From: Plectosphaerella cucumerina
Taxonomy: Eukaryota > Ascomycota > Sordariomycetes > Glomerellales > Plectosphaerellaceae
Length of the DNA stretch: 64,000 bases
Direction: 5' to 3'
Assembly (NCBI GenBank): GCA_020746995.1
Contig: JAGPXD010000001.1
Location: 6,696,001 to 6,760,000, forward strand
Shown here: one piece after another, positions 1 to 11,417 of the stretch
Layout: each line of letters starts with the position of its first letter
How positions within the stretch are numbered: position 1 is the first letter of the stretch
Made by a program: the position numbers and the translations under genes
The notes under the pieces: generated by a model
Database searches by the model: none
Told to the model about the DNA's origin: nothing
What the model saw: only the letters and a program-made list of their open reading frames with translations

Positions 1-490
1 GGGAGAAAAAAAAGATAGACGTCTGGATCTCAGGGGGGAGAGACAAGAGGCGGCCTGCTGCCCGCGGTGGAGGGGCCCGGGATGTCATGACGGCGATTGA
101 GGTGTTTGAAGTTGCAATCAGTGAATGGGCGGATGAATTTTTTTTGGGTGATGACGTGGAAGAAAGGAGGATCTGGAGTTGCGGTGGGCGAAGGGACGGG
201 ATTTAGGTAGACAGGTGCCCGGGAGCTCAGGCACGGCAGTCTCGCGCCCAGAGAGAAGGTGCGATTTCACAGGCTGCCACAAGTAAGAACCTTCAAGTTG
301 AAGTTATGAGGCAGGTGCGGGATCAAATTATTAGTACACCTTGCTAACCTGGTGCCGAAACTCCCTTCATGCAGGTACATACTGTGGTCAGGAGAATGAA
401 TGTCAAATGAAACAATAAGGGCTATCCCAGGAAAACAAAATGTAGTTATTCGTCGCCCCCTTTTTCATCCTCCGTACGCGTGATGTCCCT

Positions 491-1474
491 TCAAACATCA
501 GGTTGTCCACCGATCATTTCATTCCGCTGACGACGGTTAAATTGGCTCAGTTCACTGAGACAGCCTTCCTTGTCCCAATCCTCTCCCGGCCAACCAAACT
601 TGCGGTGCAGGTGCCTCACCCAAAGGCCGTCTTCCCTAGAGCCAAACGGCCTGGGCCACTGCCAACCTGGCTCTCCTTGTTGTTCCATCTCGTCGGCGTC
701 GTAGTGCTCATGATCCATGTCGGACAGCACGATCATTTCCTGGTCGGGGATGAACACCTCTTTGAGCTCCGCGAGCGCTGCGATTTTGTCGTCGCAGTAT
801 GCCTGTGGCGTCTTCTGGCGGATGGGACCTCGTTCTCGCGGAACCTCGGTAATGAGCCCGGTCATCGTATCCAGCATAAGGTACGTGCCGTTCCCATACT
901 TTGACTCGGCGATCATGAGGATGTGCTTCCTTGACGAGAGGGGTGCCTCCAATTTGTTGTTGGCTGCGGGTTGCTCCAGTTTCCAAAGGATGGCAGGTTC
1001 TTCGACACGAAATCCACCCATACGGCCCCAGCAGCTTCTGTCAACATAGTTGACGACGCTGGTCCGGAAACCGATGTTTCTTTCCATGTCTACCGCCCGA
1101 TATCGACTGTCGATGAACGGCATGTGGCGCAGGACGTCCATCGCAAACTGCGTTTTGGACTGTACGTGCGATGTCTTCAAGTTGAGATCGAGGTCAGTCC
1201 AACCTGCGGATGGCGGGTGGAGTACTGTGTCGTCCGGAAGTTTGAGGTGCAAGAGGAAGTTGTAGAATTTGGCAAAGGGCGCTGTAAGGCGATCGCGTTG
1301 AACGATGAGGAACTGGGGCTCAATGCGCCGGTAGATGCCATCAAATTTCCGACAAGTTGAACGCAGTGCGATTGCCGTCTTGATATTGGGGAGAGCATAG
1401 AAGATTGACATCTGGATCTCGGGGGGCAAGGCAAGGAGGTGCAACTCCTGCGAGGCGGTGAGCCCGGGAGCCAT
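491..1474 (-). CDS. F-box-like domain protein
   Basis: Single-exon frame of 327 residues. Residues about 12-50 (motif LALPPEIQMSIFYALPN, then ALRSTCRKFDGIYRR) look like an F-box: Leu-Pro-x-Glu-hydrophobic start followed by a conserved Cys/Lys/Phe stretch. F-box proteins recruit substrates to SCF (Skp1-Cullin-F-box) ubiquitin ligases. The remaining 270 residues show no recognisable LRR, WD40 or kelch repeats, so the substrate cannot be guessed. Many fungal genomes carry large families of such short F-box proteins with divergent C-termini. The ATG at 1474 is chosen because the F-box lies directly behind it. F-box assignment is from motif reading and is moderately secure. Confidence 0.75.
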   Translation of the reverse strand: MAPGLTASQELHLLALPPEIQMSIFYALPNIKTAIALRSTCRKFDGIYRRIEPQFLIVQRDRLTAPFAKFYNFLLHLKLPDDTVLHPPSAGWTDLDLNLKTSHVQSKTQFAMDVLRHMPFIDSRYRAVDMERNIGFRTSVVNYVDRSCWGRMGGFRVEEPAILWKLEQPAANNKLEAPLSSRKHILMIAESKYGNGTYLMLDTMTGLITEVPRERGPIRQKTPQAYCDDKIAALAELKEVFIPDQEMIVLSDMDHEHYDADEMEQQGEPGWQWPRPFGSREDGLWVRHLHRKFGWPGEDWDKEGCLSELSQFNRRQRNEMIGGQPDV

Positions 1475-1860
1475 GGTCGTGAGTCTGGTGATTACGGCTG
1501 TTGGGGATACTGATGAAGAGGGCCGAGGAAGAAACTGATAAGGTGGGTTGAGTCAAGTAGGAAAGCAAGAACTGGTGGTTGCTTGGGCTGAGATCAGGTC
1601 ACAGATTTTGTTCGACCCCGTGCCAGTGAATTAGAGCAGCCTCTGTTCAGCGCACCGGCTTTGAAAGGTCCCCCGCCAAAAAGTGGAAGGCACCTATAAA
1701 TTTTTGAAGACAGAGCCTCATATTCATATCGCATTCAAATCGTCGCTCGAAAAGCTTGCATATTGGGCAATCAATCACGTCTGCAAACAGCCATGGCTGA
1801 TATGCACTCAAACCGCTCACAAGGCTACATGTTTTGCTACAGCTACGCTACAAACACCCC

Positions 1861-3376
1861 TTAGATGATGTCGTGGTCGCAAAGCTTGCTAGGCGGGCCA
1901 CCGACGTAGTCGCGCTCGTACAGCGAGGCCGTGTCGACGATCCTGCGGACAACAGCCGAGGACGAGTTGGTCTTGGGGATCAGCTCGGCACCCTCGATGG
2001 CAAGGACGGCCAGGGCATGGGCGGCGGCCTTGGCGTTGTTGAAGAGCACCTCGGGGTTGGGGTTGTCGATGGTGTCGCAGGCCTGGTGGTAGCATGGGTC
2101 CTCCGCGATACCGGTGCCGGTGAACAGACCGCCGACGGGCTTGTTGATGACGTCCTTGAAGGCGACGTAGTCGGTGCCGCCGGTAAGACCGACGTTGGTG
2201 ATGGTGTGTCCCTGATCCTCGAGGGCCTCGGTCAGGAGGTCCTCGATGACCTCAGAGCCGGGGGCGGCGCCGGGAGCGACCTTGTCGCCGGTGCCGTCGA
2301 AGACACCGTAGTAGCCCCTAGAGACCATGTCGAAGTTCAGGTAGGCGAGGAGGTTGTCGACCTCGGTCTCGTTGAGGTTGTTGACGTAAAACCTGGAGCC
2401 CCAGAGACCGTTCTCCTCGGCGCCCCACCAGCCGAAGCGCACCTTGAGCTTGGTGGAGAAGTGCTGCAGGGCCTTTGCGAGCTCGAGGATGACGGTCGAG
2501 CCGGAGCCGTCGTCGTTGATTCCCGGGCCGGCCTGGACCGAGTCGAGGTGGGCGCCGAGGACGAGGAGGTTGGTCTCGTCACCGCCCTTTGTCTCGGCAA
2601 AGACGTTCTGGGTGATGCGCTCCTCGATGAGCTGGACGATCTCGACGGCGGCCTCGACCGTCTCGCCGGCGTCGAGGCGGGCCTTGAGGGCCTGGGCAGG
2701 AGCCTGGTCAATGAGCACGGCCGGGGCGTAGGCGGGGTTGGGGTTGGAGAGGGAGCCGCCGGTGAGCTGGGCGGGGCCGTTGTTGTAGATGAGCACGGCG
2801 TCAGCGCCGGCGGCGGCAGCGGGGCGGAGCTTGCCGGCGAAGGTGGTGCCGTCGGGGCAGAGGCCGCGCTCGACGAGGACGATCTTGCCCTGGGCGTCGA
2901 TGCCGGCGTAGTTGGCCACGTCGCAGGCGGCGGCGCCGATGGGGCCGTGGACGAGCTCGCGCGTGATGGCGCCGTCGGTGCTGGGGGTGTAGGTCAGGGC
3001 CACGGCGCGGAGGGCCTCGCCGTCGACGGAGACCTTCTGGGCCTGGGTCAGGGTGAAGAGGGCGGGGAAGTCCTGGGTCCAGACGTTGAAGCCGGGGAGC
3101 TTGGACGCCTCCTCGACGATGTAGTCGACGGAGGCGGCGTAGCCGGGAAGGCCGAAGGCGCGGTTGCCTCCGTTGGCGACGGCGATGTCGTTGAACACCT
3201 CGAGGTTCTTCATGAGGCTGCAGAGGTCAGCATGGGTCAATTGACTTCAGGTTCAGAGCTGGAACGCACCCCTCGGAGGTCAGGAGCTCCTGGAGCTTCT
3301 CCGACTCGACGGGAGGACGGCAGTCCTTGGCCGTGACGGCGCTGGCGAGCAGCGGCAGAAGGGTCGTGGACTTCAT
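1861..3376 (-). CDS. Secreted M28A aminopeptidase with PA domain (LAP2/aminopeptidase Y type)
   Basis: Exons complement(3270..3376) and complement(1861..3217), 52-bp intron, 487 residues. The first exon supplies a signal peptide (MKSTTLLPLLASAVTA, then KDC), so the in-frame ATG at 3240 is not the true start. A PA (protease-associated) domain lies at about residues 130-225, followed by the M28 zinc-peptidase core. Metal-site motifs are visible: GAHLDSV, NDDGSGS, GAEENGLWGS, FDMVSRGY and the final histidine in CYHQACDT. Family knowledge: such enzymes remove N-terminal residues from peptides outside the cell or in the vacuole, using two zinc ions. It probably serves extracellular protein use together with the LAP1-like enzyme at 53.3 kb. 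All catalytic motifs are intact. Confidence 0.93.
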
Positions 3377-4056
3377 CTTGGGCGATCGAAAGGTTCGCGA
3401 CGACTGGACTAGTGGAAGAGGAATGTGACCTTGGGGGAGATGGGCCGTGTCTCTTCAGGTTCTCACACACCGAGGGGGCGCCGGGTGTCCCGTCGTACTT
3501 GTATCTGTTTCCATTCCAGACCGGACCCTCCTCCGTGGAACCAACCCTGCCATGTTTTTTTCTTCTCCCCTGCCTCCTCCACGCCCGCCCGTATCTTGCC
3601 TCTTTCAAAGTGGTGCAATCCGCCGCCGTGCAGCTTGCGGCGTGCTGAGTCGCCATCCCGCCCCGCGGCGAGCCGTCCGAATCCCGGCTTGGTCCGCCAA
3701 GGACCTGCTGCATCGGGAAGGTGACATTGTCGTGAGCACATATCCCCTGCCGGGATCACCCCGAGTCGCCTGCCCAAAGGGTAGCTCAGGGCGCCGACCC
3801 CGCCTGCGGAAGTCCCTTTGGATGCCTGGATCCGCCGATTGTGTCATGGAATCGTCTGGTTGACGGGTCGTTTGGAGAAAAGATGCTGGGGGTGGTGATG
3901 GGCGGTTGGCGGAGGCATCAGCATCGCCACCTGGTTGTCGTGGAGCCCAATTGCGTCGGCCGGTCAATTGATTGTGTGCGATAGGGACTTTGGGGGGCGG
4001 TCAGCTCCAGTCGCCACCCATCCTGGAGGTTGCCTCGGCCCAACCTAACCTTCCTC

Positions 4057-5634
4057 CTACGACGTCTCCTCCTCGTCGCGCGACGGAGGCTTCGGCGGTG
4101 CCTCGTCGCGTTCCTTGACTCCGACAAACGACCAGAGAATCAGCAAGTCGTAGACGGCCTTCATCGCGCCCGCGCCCGACAGCACGACGACCCAGAGTCC
4201 CTTGCCAGCGAGCACACCCGCCGAACCGGTGCCGCCGGCCTGCGCCAGCGTCTTTGTCGTGTTGAGCACGCCAAGGATGGCGGTACGCTCGCCCGCCAGT
4301 ACGACGCCCGAGATGAAAGCCTGACGCGGCGCCTGGTCCATGGTTGACGTGCACGCGCGGAGAGCAAGGAAGCCCATTGCGAGAAGCGTGCCAGTGCGCG
4401 TGGCGCCTGGGATGGGGATCATGGCTAGGAAGATTGTCGACGGCAGATGGGCGAATACCATTGTCTTGAGGGGGCCGATGCGCCGCGCGAGCGGCAAGGC
4501 AACAATGTTGGAGAGCGACGAGAGGGCGTGGGCGACGAGGAAGAGCGTGCCAAGGGCGCCGGGCTCCAGAGAGTGGACGGTGGTGAAGAAGTAGGTGATC
4601 CACGACGGCGAGGCCAGGCCCGAAGCGAAGGCGTCGATGCTAAAGAGGGCGATGAGGCGGTAGAGGATCGGGCGCGATGCTGGCGAGATGTGCGGGAACA
4701 GGGCGCAGAAGCGCTGGATCAGGCCGGTCTTGCGTTGTTCTTCGGGCTCGTCGTCGTCGTCCTCATCGTCTTCTTCCTCGTCGCCAGCTTGGGTCGGGAT
4801 CGGGGCGTACTCGGCCTGCTGCGGGTGTGCCTCGACACCAGACGTCAGGCAGAGCGTGAGCAGCAGCTTGAGCAGCCCGAACCCGGCGTAGATGAGGAAG
4901 ACAACTGGGTAAGCCTTCTCCTTGTTCCAGCCATCGAGGTCCTGGAGCGCCTGGATCATCCAGCCGCACGTCACAGACCCCAGGGCCGTACCAGCAGTGC
5001 CGAACAGGGTGTACCAAGCAAAGATGTCACTCCGCACCTCCCTGGGCGTCAGCTGCGCGAGGACCGACTCCTCCACGGCGCGGAAGGGCCCAATCTCGGC
5101 GCCACTGGGGCTGATGACGCCGACGACGCTGAAGGCCACGAGAACCCAGTAGTTGCCGCTGAGGTAGAAGACGGCGCCGCTCATGACCATCAGCGCTGCG
5201 CCGGCGGCCAGGACGCGTCGCCTTCCGAGCTTATCTGTGACTGCGGTGAGGATGACGCTGATGACGACGTCGCCGAGGAGCGTCAAGGTCATAAAGAGGC
5301 CGATGCGCTCATCAGAGAAGCCGAGACTGGAGAGATAGTGGACGAGGATGAGGAAGGAGGCGCCGTAGGCGAACAGCCGGACGAAGCGCTGGATGCAAAG
5401 GATCTTGGTGTCGCGGCAGGACTTTGCTATCGCGGCGAAGCCTGTTTCGACAGCGAGGCGGGATGCCCATGAGGGCTGCACTGGGGGTTCCGATGGCATC
5501 CTGTGCGGTTTGACGTCAATGGCCTGTTTGCTGTCGGAGACGTGAGAAGGAGGAAGAGTCGTGCAGGCTTTTCTCACTTCAGCTCTCTTCCCATCGTGAA
5601 TCTCGAAATGACCTCGTCGGTGGTTGGACGCCAA
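4057..5634 (-). CDS. Major facilitator superfamily transporter
   Basis: Single exon, 525 residues from the first ATG. A later ATG at 5499 (MPSEPPVQ) gives 480 residues and may be the true start, because the first 45 residues are uncharged-biased and lack features. About 11-12 hydrophobic segments are present. The MFS signature between TM2 and TM3 reads DKLGRRR, and a second arginine-rich turn (PLARRIGPLKT) follows in the second half. The halves are separated by a long acidic loop (EEEDDEDDDDEPEE) that is probably cytoplasmic. The type resembles fungal drug/metabolite:proton antiporters rather than sugar porters, since no PESPR or PETKG motif is seen. Substrate unknown. Confidence 0.88.
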   Translation of the reverse strand: MASNHRRGHFEIHDGKRAEVRKACTTLPPSHVSDSKQAIDVKPHRMPSEPPVQPSWASRLAVETGFAAIAKSCRDTKILCIQRFVRLFAYGASFLILVHYLSSLGFSDERIGLFMTLTLLGDVVISVILTAVTDKLGRRRVLAAGAALMVMSGAVFYLSGNYWVLVAFSVVGVISPSGAEIGPFRAVEESVLAQLTPREVRSDIFAWYTLFGTAGTALGSVTCGWMIQALQDLDGWNKEKAYPVVFLIYAGFGLLKLLLTLCLTSGVEAHPQQAEYAPIPTQAGDEEEDDEDDDDEPEEQRKTGLIQRFCALFPHISPASRPILYRLIALFSIDAFASGLASPSWITYFFTTVHSLEPGALGTLFLVAHALSSLSNIVALPLARRIGPLKTMVFAHLPSTIFLAMIPIPGATRTGTLLAMGFLALRACTSTMDQAPRQAFISGVVLAGERTAILGVLNTTKTLAQAGGTGSAGVLAGKGLWVVVLSGAGAMKAVYDLLILWSFVGVKERDEAPPKPPSRDEEETS

Positions 5635-6191
5635 GGATCTCCACTGGGGGCCCTCTTAGCACCTGCCGTGGTGCCGTTGAGGCCAATCACCGCCGCTTGG
5701 ATTCGCGTCGTCGGGGGTGTTCCGAGAGATGTTGCCGCACTGACAGATTTTGCCTGAGGCTTGCCGGGGAATTGTTAGTATCAGAGCATGAGCTTCAACA
5801 ACTCCGCCGCTAATCATGAAGCCCCCTGAGGCCACGGGCCGACATCTTGGCAGAGGCCATTCGGGGTCGTCTGCTTCCTGAACATCGAGAAGCTGGCTAT
5901 CCGAGTCCGTGATCCTGCCGTTGGAAGTGGATGAGGGCTGTCGCAGCACATATTTGTCGGAGAAAGGGGGCACGAGATCCAAGAAGAAGAAGCTGGAAAA
6001 GGACAGACCGCGTGGTGAGGGAAATCTGGTTCTGTTTATGCCCTGACGTGACGAGGACCCGGATGGTCACCAAGGATTGCACCCATGCTGCGAAAACAAC
6101 CACCCACTCCAGTGCTACTAATACAAACCAGAAAAGACAGCCAAAGTATCTGCACCCGATCTTACCATGCGGCCCATAACATTGCGCACAA

Positions 6192-9100
6192 CTACAAATA
6201 TCTCCTCATTCCGGCCGAGCAACGCGCGCTCAAGGCGAGGACACGACTGCCAAAACCTCCCTGGTCTCCCAGCATGGAAAGGAAGTCATCAAACTGCAGC
6301 AATATCTGACGCGCCTCCACCTCGCCAGACTTGATCAGATACTCCCCCTCGACCACCCTTGCTGCCTCAACCCGCTGCCTCGCCTGGATGCGCACCGAGG
6401 CCCTGATGCTCCGATACACTCCGTGGCCTGGGTACGCGAGTAAACCGGTGCCCGCTGTGTGATTCCGTCAGTCAATCCCTGAGGCCAAAGTGAATGAGAC
6501 TCACCAGACGCAGTCTTCGTCAAGAAGCCGGCACATCCTTTCCCAATCCCGATCACGACGCCCACCGGACCTCTCTCCTCGCCCCCTTTGTAAGGCAGGA
6601 TGACGAGACCGGCGAAACCCTCCGAGATGCCCGTGACGAAGTTCAGGCCGCCCACGAGCATTCCCGACTTCCAGTCCGTGATCGGCGCCCGGTCTCTCAC
6701 CTCCTCTCCATACAGGCGAGGTACATATCGGAAGCCGTCGGCCACTGCCATGGGGATGTCGATGTAGATCCCCTTCATGGTGGCCTTGAGAAGATCGGCG
6801 AAGCCAAGAGCTCCGGAGTTGAGCACTGCTCCTGTCACGTTGACGCACCCACGCCCATTTTCCCGCCGATGCTGGTCTTGTTGAGGCATCATGGACCGCT
6901 GGCTCGAGGTGTCCGAGCTCATTCTTGATTCATCGTCGACGACAAGGCTCTTCAGCTTAGAATGCTGTCGGTATGTCTTGACAGGCTTGACCACAATGTT
7001 GGCTGTTGACTTGGCAAGGTCGGAATAGAACCCCATGGCGGCGGATGATCCCGCCGTTAACGGGTCCCATCGTCGATTCTCGATGATGTACGATTTCGAT
7101 TCATGCCTGTTGGTATATTTGTTAGTACCAACTTCATTCCCACTCGGCTGACTCGGGTCAATCAACTCACCTGGACATGCTCCTCCGGCTAATCCTCAGG
7201 TGATTCAGCAGAATCCCGGCGGCGGCTGCCGAAAGATTGAGGCTCGCCATGCCCCTCTTGTACTGCCAGACGGCGGGCCTGTCCCCCAAGATGCTGCACC
7301 GCATTGACTCGACGGGCAGATTATCATGGAACGACCTGACCGCTGTCTCGACGCCATCTTCCGCACTCATCTTGGCTGCAATCTTCTGTGCTGCTATTGC
7401 CGCCTTGGGGGTGAGGCAAAATCGGATGGCATCTGCCAGGTTCTCGGCTGTGAGCTTCGTCTGGTGGATGGGCTTGGGACCTGCGCCGGCAGCAGCTACC
7501 ATGTCTCCCCAAAATGGCTGGCTATGGGATATAAGTCAGCTCAGACCTGGCAAAGGGATCGTTCAGACCTACTCTCCGAAAAAGGGGACAATAGTGGTCG
7601 GACGCCCGTTGAGGAGGCCGCAAGCCGTTGTTCCCGCGCCGCCATGATGCACCACAGCAGATACGTTGGCAAAGAGCCACTCGTGAGGGCAATCGCCGAG
7701 GAACAGTATGTCTTCGCAATCGATTCCGCCCAGGTTGCTCCAGCCTTTGGAGATGATAGCCCGAACCCCTGTTCTGCGAACTGCATCGACTAGCATGGTC
7801 GTCATTCGTTCGGGGTCGTCGATGACAATACTTCCAAAACCGATGTAAACAGGGGTTGGTCCCTTTCGCAGGAAGTCGGCAAGTTCAGGAGGTGGATCGT
7901 AGTTGGGTGGCTCTCGGAAGAAGAAGCCGCAGACATCTGCGAGCAGAATTAGCATAACGAAGCCCGATAACGGCAGGAGAAATCTTGTCGCGGGTGAAGC
8001 ACAGAGCCATCTGACTCACCAATGTAGGACGGCCAGTCGACCGGCTTGGGTACCAGAGCGGGCGACCAGCAATATGTGAACGGGATCTTCTGTGTCTCTG
8101 CGAGGTAGGGTCCTTCTGACATGGGGACCTCGTCAAGGTCGATTGACCTGCGCCAAGTGTTGATGATGTCCCCGAGTCTTTTTCGATACCCAGTCAGTAT
8201 TCTCTCGGGTAGGCAGACGGAAGGAGACTGAACTCACCCCTGCCAGGTCATCCACTCCACGATGCTGTACGATACCAGATTGGCCGTTTCTTGGGTCAGA
8301 ATCCCGCCCTTGCCGAACTTGAGATTCGCCAAAGGGTGAGGAAATGCTGAAGTGCCGCTCCAAGGCATGGTGAACATAAGGTGCACCGGGATACCAAGGG
8401 CTTGCGCGCAATGGACGTGGGCAAAGCTCGGCGGATTCGCAATGATGGCGTGCGCTATGAATGGTGTACCGGTCAGGGTGTCGGGCTCGATACATGACTG
8501 CCAGCAGCCATCGAGCATCTCTGCCACCATTTTGCGCTTCTTCTGGATATCCCCACCTTTCAGACTCTTCATGCTGGGTATCAGTCCGGGATTCCGGACC
8601 ATGTAGGACATCAGTTCTGAGGGGTTGCCGCCGATCGGATAGAACTCGAGTCCCGTATCGCGAACAAACTTCTCAAAGACGTTGTGCGTTGCCAGGCGAA
8701 CCCGGTGGCCGTATTTCTGGAGGCGATTCCCCAGCGCAACAAAGGGTTGTACATCGCCGCGGCTTCCCACAACTTGTATCACGATGTTGAGCTTGAGCGG
8801 AAATGTGCGAAAGTGCTCGGTGGCAGAAAAAGGATACGGTCCGGTCGCGTTTTCCGAAGGATGTGGCGCGTCGAGTCTGATGATGGTGGTCGTTAGCTCC
8901 TGGACGCCCTGTCATGTCTGATTTACGGTGGAATGCTGGAGCGAACCTGAAGGCTGGATGTTTTTGAGTTGAGGCCGTTGGATCATCCACTTTTTCTGTT
9001 CTTTTCGCATCAAGGACAGACGTTTCTGCAATGAGGCGGGAGAGAGTTCTGGCGAAACGAGTGTCAAGGTCGATGGAGAACCGGCCATCGTCTGCTCAAA

Positions 9101-9261
9101 AGTAGGAGTTAGTGACCGGGTCAGAAAGGGCTTGAGGAATCAATCTTACCGCCGACAGTGGTTGAGCAGCCTTCCTTCCCGGCGCTCACTGATTCGTATG
9201 TGGGCAAGTCGTCGAAGCCTGCATGGTCTTCCACGAGGCGGGCAGTGAACTCTCTCGACAT
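6192..9261 (-). CDS. UDP-glycosyltransferase, sterol 3-beta-glucosyltransferase-like (GT28/GT1 type)
   Basis: Eight exons, complement: 9261-9150, 9091-8947, 8876-8238, 8177-8020, 7936-7573, 7521-7171, 7106-6505 and 6454-6192. Introns are 50-83 bp. Phases add up exactly to 877 residues. The N-terminal nucleotide-sugar fold starts with [14 protein letters not shown]; the C-terminal donor-binding signature reads GDCPHEWLF then [12 protein letters not shown], with GWSNLGG before it. The family transfers glucose from UDP-glucose to sterols or other lipids at membranes. Unlike yeast Atg26, no GRAM or PH domains precede the catalytic part: only about 115 residues precede the VIQVVG motif. About 300 residues follow the core, including the LPYKGG and [11 protein letters not shown] stretches typical of fungal homologues. 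Acceptor not determinable. Confidence 0.92.
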
Positions 9262-10188
9262 TGGGGTTTGATCGCGAATATGCTAGTGTGACGGAAGTGA
9301 CTGGATGAAGTTCTGGACAATCCGATCAAGCAGAGGTAGGGGGCCGAGGGACAGACGAAGACTTGAGGGAGGAGCGATGAGAACTCGATCTGTGATCAGG
9401 GATGGCAACATCACTTCCTAGATGTATCTGCGAGTCAGCGAACCCAATACATGCATCAGCATGTCACTCCGAAAGTCCGACTCCTCCTGAAAACTTGCGC
9501 TTTGCCTTTCGGGGAGGCCGCGTACGCCGGCAACAGGCATCTAGCCAAGACATGCGGCATCGCATTGCCAATGCCTCGTTTAGGTTGATATTTCGAAATT
9601 CTCCAGGGAATGCGGCGAAGCTTCTCGGTTCATGACCAGTCCCAAGAGCGATTGGCGTCCCCTTTCTCGTTGGAAACACATCGGGCTCGGACGCACAGGC
9701 TGGACAGCGATTGGAGCAGCCGAGAATCATGGGGAATGATCGCATAGAGATGAATGCGATTGGATCGCAAGTAACCCGAGCTGTGGCCCGTTCACTGAGA
9801 AGCCGCTGCAGGGCTGTGCCAGGCACCACTTTTAGCTTGTCTCGAACCTGGTGGATCGACGCTATTTCGTAAACTTCGCGATGTGCTAAACGAAGGCTTC
9901 GGGTTGACTACCTATGAATGATGTGGACCTAAGATGACAGTCCTAGGTTCGCGACAACGCCAGACGTGGAAGCATAAGAAGTAGACAAGCCCACTGCCAA
10001 ATGTAAATATGTCTGGACTTGACATCATCTCTACAACTCTGGCGTAGACTGTGCGGTTCATGTTCTCGGCTGTCTCTTTTCAAACCTGTTACTCGATCTG
10101 GCCAATCCTTCTTGCGAAGACATCTTGTAGACCAACAACGTCCACCATCTCTTTCGGATTCCAGCATCATCAAAGCTTCACAGAAATC
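9262..10188. other. Intergenic region, no supported gene
   Basis: This stretch separates the divergent glucosyltransferase and RTA1-like genes, so it holds both promoters and 5' UTRs. Open frames here (for example 9464-9829 minus, with a CPAC cysteine pair) lack a domain, a splice-compatible continuation or obvious coding character. I see no repeat, RNA gene or clear TATA element. Confidence 0.5.
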
Positions 10189-11121
10189 ATGGCTGTGCTT
10201 GAGCCTTTGAAGAGCGGGTACTACATCTGGAAGTACCTGCCCTCCGTTCCCGCGGCCGCCATCTTTTGCGTTCTCTTCTTGGTGGCGACCATGGCCCATG
10301 CATGGCGCATCTGGAAGACACGAAACTGGTTCTGCATAGCCTTTGCTGTCGGTGGCTTCTGTAAGTATTCTTCCAACAGGATACTCAAGAGCCCTCGTTT
10401 CTTAAGATCTCCTACTGACAAAGAGTCCTCCCCAGTCCAATTCATCGGCTACGCTGCTCGCTGCTCGGCCCACAACAAAACTGGAAGACTGATGCCATAC
10501 ATCATCCAGTCGACCTTCATCCTTCTTGCGCCCATCTTGTACGCTGCTTCCATCTACATGACACTCGGTAGGGTAATACGCAGTGTCAACGGCGACAGAC
10601 ACTCGATCATCCGCCCCGCCATTCTCACCAAGATCTTTGTCACCTGCGACATCACCGCGCTTATGGTCCAGGGCTCCAGTGCCGGCCTATCAATCATGGA
10701 GAGTTTTGCCAACATTGGCAAAATTGTCCTGGTCATCGGCCTGGTCTTCCACATCCTCCTCTTCGGCTTCTTCTGGGTCGTTGCTTGGGTATTCCACCGA
10801 CGAATGCTCAAGGATCCCAGTGCAAGTGCCGTGGCCAACAGGGACTGGGAGAAGACACTGCGAATGCTCTACAGTGTCAGCGCTTTGATCATCTTCCGAT
10901 CCGTCTTCCGCGCCATTGAGCATGTCATGGGCGTCGACGGCTACCTCCTCAGCCGCGAGTGGCCCTTGTACGTCTTTGACTCGATCCCCATGCTGGCGGT
11001 CATGGTAATCTTCTGGTATTGGTTCCCCCCCAGTCTCCAAAAGGTTCAGGAATGGAGGCTCTCGTCCAGCAACACCTATGGGTCAAGTATCATCCACCTG
11101 GATGTTCGTAATGGAAAATAG
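10189..11121 (+). CDS. RTA1-like seven-transmembrane protein
   Basis: Exons 10189..10360 and 10436..11121 (75-bp intron, GTAAGT donor), 285 residues. Upstream in-frame codons back to 10051 exist, but the ATG at 10189 starts the usual short N-terminus MAVLEPLKSGYYIWKYLPS before TM1. Seven hydrophobic segments follow. Family landmarks are FIGYAAR at the exon junction, the stretch PYIIQSTFILLAPILYAAS (TM3), IFVTCDITALMVQGSSAG (TM4) and FRAIEHVMG near TM6. RTA1/RTM1-family proteins sit in the plasma membrane and are linked to resistance to lipid-active compounds (7-aminocholesterol for yeast Rta1) or lipid movement; the exact role is unknown. Confidence 0.93.
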   Translation: MAVLEPLKSGYYIWKYLPSVPAAAIFCVLFLVATMAHAWRIWKTRNWFCIAFAVGGFCKYSSNRILKSPRFLRSPTDKESSPVQFIGYAARCSAHNKTGRLMPYIIQSTFILLAPILYAASIYMTLGRVIRSVNGDRHSIIRPAILTKIFVTCDITALMVQGSSAGLSIMESFANIGKIVLVIGLVFHILLFGFFWVVAWVFHRRMLKDPSASAVANRDWEKTLRMLYSVSALIIFRSVFRAIEHVMGVDGYLLSREWPLYVFDSIPMLAVMVIFWYWFPPSLQKVQEWRLSSSNTYGSSIIHLDVRNGK

Positions 11122-11417
11122 GCGAGGACCACAGCGGGTGGTGGATTCAAATTATCCCACTTCTTTTCAAAATAGATTTGGACGGCAAGCCTGTTCCGTT
11201 ATGCTAGGTGTTAGTTTTCACACGTTCCTGGGTTGTTCGAAAATTTAGTCGGGTTGCTGCTGGAATTCCAAGATACCACAAGTAGGCGCGTCACCTGAGA
11301 GCAGCAAAATGTAGAAGACCAATAAAATCCATGTCTGATATCCTGAAAACAACGCTTTGTCGTTACATCATACGTAGTGCCTGACTACCAAAGGAGAACT
11401 CGACCCCCAGGGCCAGT

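Noticed and set aside
1692..1699. TATA-like element on the plus strand (CTATAAAT)
   Set aside because: No plus-strand gene follows; both neighbouring genes are on the minus strand.
1834..3336. 500-codon open frame on the plus strand
   Set aside because: It is antisense to the M28 aminopeptidase; its Gly/Val/Glu/Asp-rich translation is the mirror of C-biased codons.
4447..5472. 341-codon open frame on the plus strand
   Set aside because: It is antisense to the MFS transporter, with no domain.
9464..9829. 121-codon frame with a CPAC cysteine pair
   Set aside because: Too few cysteines for a zinc finger, no family recognised, and it lies in a divergent promoter region.
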